This document shows, one piece after another, positions 1 to 4,510 of a stretch of DNA of 7,888 nt. The translations under genes and the position numbers were made by a program. The DNA lies in the NCBI GenBank assembly GCA_025964295.1, contig JAOPZD010000502.1, positions 1-7,888 on the forward strand, given 5' to 3'. The stretch's first letter is position 1, and each line of letters opens with the position of its first letter. This DNA is from Conexibacter sp. GTDB lineage: Bacteria; Actinomycetota; Thermoleophilia; Solirubrobacterales; Solirubrobacteraceae. Under the pieces are notes generated by a model that searched no databases, was not told the DNA's origin, and was given only the letters and a program-made list of their open reading frames with translations.

Positions 1-62
1 GCCCGCGCGCCGTCGCGCGCGCGCTGGCCGAGGGCCAGGCGGCCGGGCGGGCGCGCGGATGA
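1..62 (+). CDS. 3' end of an unidentified upstream gene (partial)
   Basis: The frame whose codons begin at base 3 is open from the window edge and ends at a TGA at 60-62. It gives an Ala/Arg/Gly-rich tail of 19 residues (PRAVARALAEGQAAGRARG). The stop overlaps the ATG of the next gene in an ATGA arrangement, the usual mark of translational coupling in dense actinobacterial operons. That overlap is the main reason to call it a gene. The tail contains no recognisable motif, so the product is unknown. Because such GC-rich DNA has few chance stops, an open frame of 60 bases proves little by itself, and the call is tentative. Confidence 0.4.
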   Translation, partial: PRAVARALAEGQAAGRARG

Positions 63-898
63 GGCTGCGGCTCTGGCACACCGGCGACGGGGCGCGGATC
101 GCCTACCGCGAGGTCGGGACCGGGCCGCCGGTCGTGCTCGTGCACTCGGCCGGGCTGAGCCACCGCGAGTTCGAGCCGGCCGTCGAGGACCTCGCGCACC
201 GCTTCCGGCTGATCCTGCCGGACCTGCCCGCGCACGGGGACTCCGAGGACCGTCCGCGCCATCCGTACACCTTCGACTGGCTGGCGGCCGTGCTCGCGGA
301 CTTCTGCGTCGACGTCGCCGGGCGCCGGCCGCTGGTCGGCGGCCACGGGCTGGGCGGCGACCTGCTGATCCGGGCGATCGAGCTCGGGCGGCTGCGGCCC
401 GGGCGGCTCGTGCTGCTGCCCTGCCGCCTGCACCGTCCGCCCGAGCGCGCCAAGGCGCACGGCGCGTGGATGACGGCGGCGCGCACCGCGGGGATGCCCG
501 GGTTCGACCGGCTCGCCGGGCACGCGGTCAAGCTCGCGTTCCGGCCCGAGCGCGGGACGGCGCTGACCGCGCGCGGCGTCCCGGAGGCGGCCGACCTCGT
601 GCGCCACGCGATGGCCGACGTCGGCGGCAACGCCAACCTGGCGCGCTCGTGGGCGCGGCTGGCGCGCGAGCTGCCGCGCTCGGCGCGCCGCGAGGTGCTC
701 GACCTGCTGCCGCGCCTCGACGTCCCGGTCCTGCTGCTGTGGGCCGACGAGGACCGCCACCATCCGCTGCGCGGCGCCGAGGAGGCGCTCGACCTGCTCC
801 CGGATGCCATCCTGCGCGTCCTGCCCGGAACCGGGTACCTCATCGCCTACGACGATCCCGTCGGCGTGGCGCGCGAGCTGCTCTCCTTCTTGTCATAG
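59..898 (+). CDS. alpha/beta-hydrolase-fold protein lacking catalytic Ser and His (probable pseudoenzyme)
   Basis: This 279-residue protein has the full layout of a cytoplasmic alpha/beta hydrolase: an N-terminal strand pair (DGARIAYREVG, residues 10-20), the first core strand and oxyanion region (VVLVHSAG, 25-32), the DLPAHGDS turn (55-62), a helical cap (about 120-215), strand 6 with an acid (LLLWADED, 225-232) and the last strand and helix (about 250-279). The nucleophile elbow, normally G-x-S-x-G, reads GHGLGG at 95-100, with Gly97 (codon ggg at 347-349) in place of Ser. The His position after the last strand is Tyr260 (GTGYLIAYDDP, codon tac at 836-838). The probable acid, Asp232, remains. 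Loss of two triad residues in an otherwise intact frame suggests a non-hydrolytic role, such as ligand binding or scaffolding, or an enzyme with other chemistry. The start overlaps the preceding stop as ATGA, and the esterase gene follows after 8 bases. No signal peptide is seen. Confidence 0.85.
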   Translation: MRLRLWHTGDGARIAYREVGTGPPVVLVHSAGLSHREFEPAVEDLAHRFRLILPDLPAHGDSEDRPRHPYTFDWLAAVLADFCVDVAGRRPLVGGHGLGGDLLIRAIELGRLRPGRLVLLPCRLHRPPERAKAHGAWMTAARTAGMPGFDRLAGHAVKLAFRPERGTALTARGVPEAADLVRHAMADVGGNANLARSWARLARELPRSARREVLDLLPRLDVPVLLLWADEDRHHPLRGAEEALDLLPDAILRVLPGTGYLIAYDDPVGVARELLSFLS

Positions 899-909
899 GC
901 CTTGTCTTG
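896..909 (+). promoter_or_regulatory. weak ribosome-binding site and TTG start of the esterase
   Basis: No ATG or GTG lies near the point where the esterase begins to look like a signal peptide. A TTG at 907-909 is preceded at a 7-base spacing by AGG (897-899), which overlaps the TAG stop of the hydrolase. Starting here gives an Arg-containing N-terminus followed by a hydrophobic run, as expected for an exported protein. A second TTG at 922 is possible but would shorten the signal segment. Re-initiation after the upstream stop is likely. Confidence 0.5.
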
Positions 910-2148
910 ATCCTCCGTCTGTTGCGCGGCGCGCTGGCGTCGCTGGCTGTCGTCCTCGGTCCGCTGGGGGCGCCGGTCGACGCGTCGGCGTCGGCGCGGG
1001 CGTCGGGGCTGAAGCTCATCGGCTCGGTGGCGATCGACGCGCGGATGCGCGAGCTGACGTTCAGCACGCCGGCGCTCGCCGGTCCGGTCAAGGTGCGGGT
1101 CCTGGTCCCGCGCGACGCGGCCGCGCACCCGGAGGCGCGCTACCCGGCGCTGTACCTGCTGCACGGCAGCGGGGGCGACGAGAAGGTGTGGACGAACCTC
1201 GACGCCGAGGCGCTCACCGAGGGGCTGGGGCTCGTCGTCGTCATGCCCGACGGCGGCCACGACGGCTGGTACACGGACTGGTTCGGCGGTGGGCAGCCGC
1301 AGTGGGAGCGCTTCCACGTCGACCAGCTGATCCCGTGGATCGATGCGCACGAGCCGGTGATCGCGGCGCGCGGCAAGCGGGCGATCGCGGGGCTGTCGAT
1401 GGGCGGCTTCGGCGCGCTGAGCTACGCGGCGCGCCATCCGGACCTGTTCGTGGCGGCGTCGTCGTTCTCGGGGGCGCTGGACCTCGGGGTCCCGGCGGAT
1501 GCGGGGCCGTCGCTGGTCGGCGTGCAGCCGTGGGGGCCGTGGGACGGGCCGCAGGTGCGCTGGCGCGGGCACAACCCGGCCGACCTCGCGGGCAACCTGC
1601 GCGGGATCGCCATGTCGATCTACACCGGTGAGGGCGACGGCGGGGACGCGATCGAGCCGGTGATCCACGCCGAGAGCGAGTCCTTCGCGCGGCGCGCCGG
1701 CGCGCTGGGGATCGCGCGGCAGTACGTCGACTACGGGCGCGGCGGGCACGACGGCGAGCTGTTCAAGCGCGACCTGCAGCAGGCGCTGCCGGGGTTGATG
1801 GAGGTGTTGGACCACCCGCCGGATCCGCCGTCGCCGTTCTCGTTCACCGCGACCGAGCAGGCGTTCACGGTCCGGGGGTACTCCGTGCGCGCCGCGCGGG
1901 ACGCCCTGGCCTTCCGGACGCTGTCGCGGGTGCGGGCGGCGGGGTTCACCCTCGCCACGGACGGGCCGACGACGGTCGTGACGGCGCGACGCTACGTGCG
2001 GCGGGCGCGCTACCGCGTGGCCGTGCGACCGCGCGGCGGTGGCGCCGCTGCCGTGTCGGTCCTGCGCAGCACCGCTGAGGGGCGGCTGCGGATCGTGGTC
2101 GGAGGGTCGGCGTCGGTCGGGATCACGCGCGCGGCGGCCGCATCGTAG
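907..2148 (+). CDS. exported esterase, esterase D/antigen 85-like family
   Basis: From the TTG at 907 this is a 413-residue serine esterase of the putative esterase family (PF00756, the fold of antigen 85 and esterase D). Residues 1-30 form a signal peptide: basic start (MILRLLR), hydrophobic core and an Ala/Ser-rich end (DASASA). A beta-rich start (VKVRVLVP, 61-68) leads to the oxyanion motif LYLLHGSGG (82-90) and the nucleophile elbow AGLSMGGFGA (161-170; Ser164). The acid probably lies in GEGDGGD (241-247), and His281 in GGHDGELF completes the triad. The enzyme should therefore be active outside the cytoplasm on an ester, which the sequence does not identify. Residues from about 305 to 413 follow a Pro-rich linker (PPDPPSP) and form an extra beta-rich, Arg-rich domain beyond the family core, perhaps for substrate or surface binding. 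The open frame continues far upstream, but that part translates as low-complexity shadow of the previous gene. Confidence 0.83.
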   Translation: MILRLLRGALASLAVVLGPLGAPVDASASARASGLKLIGSVAIDARMRELTFSTPALAGPVKVRVLVPRDAAAHPEARYPALYLLHGSGGDEKVWTNLDAEALTEGLGLVVVMPDGGHDGWYTDWFGGGQPQWERFHVDQLIPWIDAHEPVIAARGKRAIAGLSMGGFGALSYAARHPDLFVAASSFSGALDLGVPADAGPSLVGVQPWGPWDGPQVRWRGHNPADLAGNLRGIAMSIYTGEGDGGDAIEPVIHAESESFARRAGALGIARQYVDYGRGGHDGELFKRDLQQALPGLMEVLDHPPDPPSPFSFTATEQAFTVRGYSVRAARDALAFRTLSRVRAAGFTLATDGPTTVVTARRYVRRARYRVAVRPRGGGAAAVSVLRSTAEGRLRIVVGGSASVGITRAAAAS

Positions 2149-2159
2149 GCTCCAGGGTC

Positions 2160-3491
2160 ATGCCCCCCGTGAAGAAGAAGACGCTGTACGGCGGCGAGAC
2201 CAAGAAGGCCGTCGAGAACTTCCCGATCTCCGGCGAGACCGTCCCGCTCTCGGTGATCCGCTGGCTCGGCCGCATCAAGGGCACCGCCGCCCTGGTCAAC
2301 GCCGACCTCGGCAACCTCGACAAGCAGCTCGCGCAGGAGATCGCCGCGGCCGGCGCCGCGATCGCCGCCGGCGAGCACGACAGCCAGTTCCCGATCGACG
2401 TCTTCCAAACCGGCTCGGGCACGTCGTCGAACATGAACACCAACGAGGTCATCTCGGCGCTGACCGACGGCAAGGCGCATCCCAATGACCATGTGAACTT
2501 CGGCCAGTCGTCCAACGACGTCTTCCCGAGCGCCGTGCACCTCGCCGCGCTCGACGAGGCCACCAACCGGCTCCTGCCGGCGCTCAAGCAGCTCGAGCGG
2601 TCCTTCGACCGCAAGGCCAAGAAGTTCAAGGACGTGGTCAAGTCCGGCCGCACGCACCTGATGGACGCGGTGCCGGTCACGCTCGGCGCGGAGTTCGGCG
2701 GCTACGCGTCGCAGATGCGCCTGGGTCAGGAGCGGATCGCCAGCGCGCTGGTGCACGTCGGGCAGATCCCGCTGGGCGGGACGGCGACGGGCACGGGCCT
2801 CAACACGCATCCGAAGTTCGCGGCGGAGGTGCGCAAGCGCCTGGCGCGCGATGCCAAGTTGAAGCTGATCGCGCCGCCGGCGGATCCGTTCGAGGCCCAG
2901 GCCAACCGCGACGCGCTGGTCGAGCTGAGCGGCGCGCTGAAGGTCGTCGCCGTGTCGCTGACGAAGATCGCGCAGGACATCGCGCTGATGGGCTCGGGCC
3001 CGCGCGCGGGCATCGGCGAGATCTTCCTGCCCGAGCTCCAGAAGGGCTCCTCGATCATGCCGGGCAAGGTCAACCCGGTCCTGCCCGAGGTCGTCCTGCA
3101 GGTGTCCGCGCAGGTCATCGGCAACGACACCGCCATCACCATCGGCGGCATGCAGGGCCAGTTCGAGCTCAACGTCCGCATCCCGCTGATCGCTCGCAAC
3201 CTGCTGCAGTCGATCCACCTGCTGTCGACGACGGCGGTGGCCTTCGCCGAGAAGTGCGTGGACGGCATCGAGGTCAACAAGGCCGGCACCAAGGCCTCGG
3301 CGGAGGGGACGCTGGCGACGGCCACCGCCTTGAACGGGGCCATCGGCTACGACGCGGCGGCGGCGATCGTCAAGGAGGCGTCCTCGTCGGGCCGTCCCCT
3401 GCGCGAGGTGGCCCTGGAGGCCGGCGTCGACGCCAAGCTCTACGACGAGACGATCAACCTGCGCCGGATCGCGGCGGGCAACCAGGCCTGA
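2160..3491 (+). CDS. fumC: class II fumarate hydratase (fumarase C)
   Basis: This 443-residue enzyme of the aspartase/fumarase superfamily should catalyse the reversible hydration of fumarate to L-malate in the TCA cycle, as a cytoplasmic homotetramer. The order of motifs is diagnostic: FQTGSGTSSNMNTNEV (82-97), HPND and QSSND (107-120), SGRTHLMDAVPVTLG (162-176, with the active-site T165-H166), GGTATGTGLNTHP (206-218) and the signature GSSIMPGKVNP (296-306; catalytic Ser297, Lys303, Asn305). The C-terminal fumarase domain occupies about 375-443. GSSIMPGKVNP followed by VLPEVVLQV could suggest aspartate ammonia-lyase, but FELNV and the FQTGSGTSSNMNTNEVI block match what I recall of mycobacterial fumarase, so fumarase is preferred. 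The N-terminus lacks the usual D-x-M-G-x-x-x-V-P segment of about 20 residues. ATG at 2160 is chosen; GTG at 2169 is an alternative, because the nearest AGGG (2154-2157) sits only two bases before the ATG. It follows the esterase stop by 11 bases. Confidence 0.93.
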   Translation: MPPVKKKTLYGGETKKAVENFPISGETVPLSVIRWLGRIKGTAALVNADLGNLDKQLAQEIAAAGAAIAAGEHDSQFPIDVFQTGSGTSSNMNTNEVISALTDGKAHPNDHVNFGQSSNDVFPSAVHLAALDEATNRLLPALKQLERSFDRKAKKFKDVVKSGRTHLMDAVPVTLGAEFGGYASQMRLGQERIASALVHVGQIPLGGTATGTGLNTHPKFAAEVRKRLARDAKLKLIAPPADPFEAQANRDALVELSGALKVVAVSLTKIAQDIALMGSGPRAGIGEIFLPELQKGSSIMPGKVNPVLPEVVLQVSAQVIGNDTAITIGGMQGQFELNVRIPLIARNLLQSIHLLSTTAVAFAEKCVDGIEVNKAGTKASAEGTLATATALNGAIGYDAAAAIVKEASSSGRPLREVALEAGVDAKLYDETINLRRIAAGNQA

Positions 3492-3495
3492 GACG

Positions 3496-3513
3496 GGTCC
3501 GTGTCGTCTCGTG
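3496..3513 (+). repeat. 18-base repeat unit, left copy of an inverted pair
   Basis: GGTCCGTGTCGTCTCGTG here matches 17 of 18 bases with the reverse complement of 4458-4475 and 16 of 18 with 4427-4444. The inner 12 bases also recur inverted at 3527-3538 as the other arm of the local hairpin. The first and last copies face each other across the nuclease gene like terminal inverted repeats about 980 bases apart. I saw no further copy of the core elsewhere in the window. Confidence 0.7.
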
Positions 3514-3538
3514 GTGAATAGTTCACCACGAGACGACA
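3502..3538. terminator. 17-bp perfect hairpin between convergent genes; probable bidirectional terminator and left repeat of the cassette
   Basis: TGTCGTCTCGTGGTGAA (3502-3518) and its exact reverse complement TTCACCACGAGACGACA (3522-3538) flank a three-base loop, TAG. The hairpin starts 10 bases after the fumarase stop and ends 4 bases before the stop of the minus-strand nuclease gene, a position that suits termination of both transcripts. No T-tract follows on either strand, so an intrinsic terminator would have to be of the tract-less kind often proposed for actinobacteria. The same stem-base sequence recurs in the hairpin at 4427-4475, so it may also, or instead, be one end of a repeat-bounded unit. 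Confidence 0.75.
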
Positions 3539-3542
3539 TGCA

Positions 3543-4451
3543 TCATCCGAGCAGGTGGCGGATGCGCTGCGCGACCGCCTCGGGCGTCCGCGTCACCTGT
3601 TTGTAGGTGAAGCGGACGACGGTGTAGCCGGCGAGCGTGAGCTGCTGGTCGCGCCGGCGGTCGCGCTCGAAGGCCGACGGCGTCGAGTGGTAGGCGTAGC
3701 CGTCGGTCTCGACGATGATCCTGGCGGCAGGCCAGAGGAAGTCCACCAACAAACCGGCGACCCGGGCGTTCGCGTGCGGTGCGGGCAGGTGGTGGTCGTC
3801 GCAGAGCTGGAGCAGCGCGACCTCGAGGGTGCTCCGAAGGTCGGCGGCGCCCGTGCCGCGCATGGTGTCGAGGAGCCGCCGCAGCGCCGGCGCGCCCGGC
3901 TGCCGCGGATGCTCCCGCAGGCACCGACGGACACCGACGAGGTCGAAGAGGCCGAGGCGATCCATCCGCCCGATGACGTCCTCGATCGCCCTGGGTCGCA
4001 GCCGGGGCGCGAGGTCCAGGAGCGTTCGGGCGGGCGTGGTGGTCGGTATGCCGTCAGTGAGCGTGCGCTCCCAGGCGCGGAGGGTGCCGACGCGGTGGAG
4101 GTGGATGCGCTTCGGGTCGGGTGCGCGGCCGGACGTCGAAGGCCGCGTGACGTGGATGCGGCGGCCACGGAGCGGCAGCAGGTCCCACAGCGCCGCCGCG
4201 TCGAAGTGGCTGAGCACCGCGCCCTCCCCGGACGCCAGCACCGCCGCCAACCACGAGCCCTCGCGCCGCAGCTGACGATGGCCGACCGCATAGACGCCGG
4301 GGAAGAGCGGCAGCAGGCGCCGAGCGCGGACGCGCGAGGCGATCTGCTTGGACGAGAGGCCGGCGGCGAGCAGCTCCGCGCGCGTCACCACGCCGTGATG
4401 ACGGTCGGCGAGCGCCGCGATGACGTGGTCTGTGTCGTCTGGTGTCCCCAT
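3543..4451 (-). CDS. AbiEi-like winged-helix domain fused to a DUF559 Vsr-like nuclease domain
   Basis: This 302-residue protein has two recognisable parts. Residues 8-58 (HVIAALADRHHGVVTRAELLAAG through LLPLFPGVYAVGH) match the AbiEi-type winged-helix domain of type IV toxin-antitoxin antitoxins. Residues about 205-302 match DUF559, a relative of Vsr/PD-(D/E)xK nucleases: Glu210, LLVDFLW (Asp237), IIVETDGYAYH (Glu248, Asp250, His255), FERDRRRDQQL (Arg263-Asp264, Arg267-Asp268) and VVRFT (Arg280). All the acidic and basic positions expected for nuclease chemistry look intact. The middle part (about 75-200) is the usual linker region of such proteins. No AbiEii nucleotidyltransferase toxin lies beside it, so it stands alone. 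The ATG at 4449-4451 has no visible Shine-Dalgarno and lies in the loop of a long hairpin; GTG at 4458-4460 is an alternative start. The gene is convergent with fumC and lies 59 bases downstream of the GH2 gene. Its function, whether defence, regulation or selfish spread, is not established. Confidence 0.85.
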   Translation of the reverse strand: MGTPDDTDHVIAALADRHHGVVTRAELLAAGLSSKQIASRVRARRLLPLFPGVYAVGHRQLRREGSWLAAVLASGEGAVLSHFDAAALWDLLPLRGRRIHVTRPSTSGRAPDPKRIHLHRVGTLRAWERTLTDGIPTTTPARTLLDLAPRLRPRAIEDVIGRMDRLGLFDLVGVRRCLREHPRQPGAPALRRLLDTMRGTGAADLRSTLEVALLQLCDDHHLPAPHANARVAGLLVDFLWPAARIIVETDGYAYHSTPSAFERDRRRDQQLTLAGYTVVRFTYKQVTRTPEAVAQRIRHLLG

Positions 4452-4475
4452 ATGGGACACGAGGCGACACGGACC
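4427..4475. repeat. 22-bp imperfect hairpin over the nuclease start codon; right repeat of the cassette
   Basis: The arms at 4427-4448 and 4454-4475 pair with 19 Watson-Crick pairs, two T-G wobbles (4431/4471 and 4438/4464) and one G-G mismatch (4441/4461), around a five-base loop (4449-4453). The ATG of the nuclease gene on the minus strand occupies loop bases 4451-4449, so the first codons form one arm. In mRNA this would expose the AUG in a loop but hold its surroundings in a strong stem. The hairpin also lies 35 bases past the GH2 stop and could terminate or attenuate read-through from that operon. Its stem base is the same sequence as that of the 3502-3538 hairpin. Binding by the AbiEi-like domain would be a plausible autoregulatory function, by analogy with AbiEi antitoxins that bind inverted repeats in their own promoter. 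Confidence 0.75.
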
Positions 4476-4510
4476 GGAAGTTCGCCCCCGGCAGGTCGTG
4501 CCGCGGACGC

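Larger units (their letters stand above)
3496..4475. mobile_element. candidate hairpin-bounded single-gene cassette
   Basis: The 18-base units at 3496-3513 and 4458-4475 are in inverted orientation and 17/18 identical. Each belongs to a hairpin, and the only gene between them is the AbiEi/DUF559 nuclease. The cassette sits exactly between the end of fumC and the end of the GH2 gene, interrupting neither. I found no target-site duplication and no transposase or integrase motif, and base composition does not obviously differ from the neighbours. Calling it mobile is therefore inference from the repeat layout alone. Paired operators or terminators are the main alternative explanation. Confidence 0.3.

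Noticed and set aside
10..26. Alternating CG run that might form Z-DNA or a small array.
   Set aside because: Runs of this kind are common in coding DNA this GC-rich, and it lies inside a probable coding tail.
466..906. Upstream extension of the esterase frame to an ATG at 466.
   Set aside because: It overlaps the hydrolase gene almost fully and translates as Arg/Ala/Pro-rich shadow; the signal peptide begins at about base 907.
2160..3491. Aspartate ammonia-lyase instead of fumarase.
   Set aside because: The VLPEVV string after GSSIMPGKVNP resembles aspartase, but the FQTGSGTSSNMNTNEVI and FELNV blocks fit fumarases of actinobacteria better.
2010..3539. A 509-codon open frame antisense to the fumarase.
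   Set aside because: It is an Arg/Leu/Asp-rich shadow caused by the strong third-position GC bias of fumC; no domain is recognisable.
3485..4490. Target-site duplication at the ends of the hairpin cassette.
   Set aside because: The flanks (ctgagac on the left, ggaagttcgc on the right) show no convincing direct repeat.
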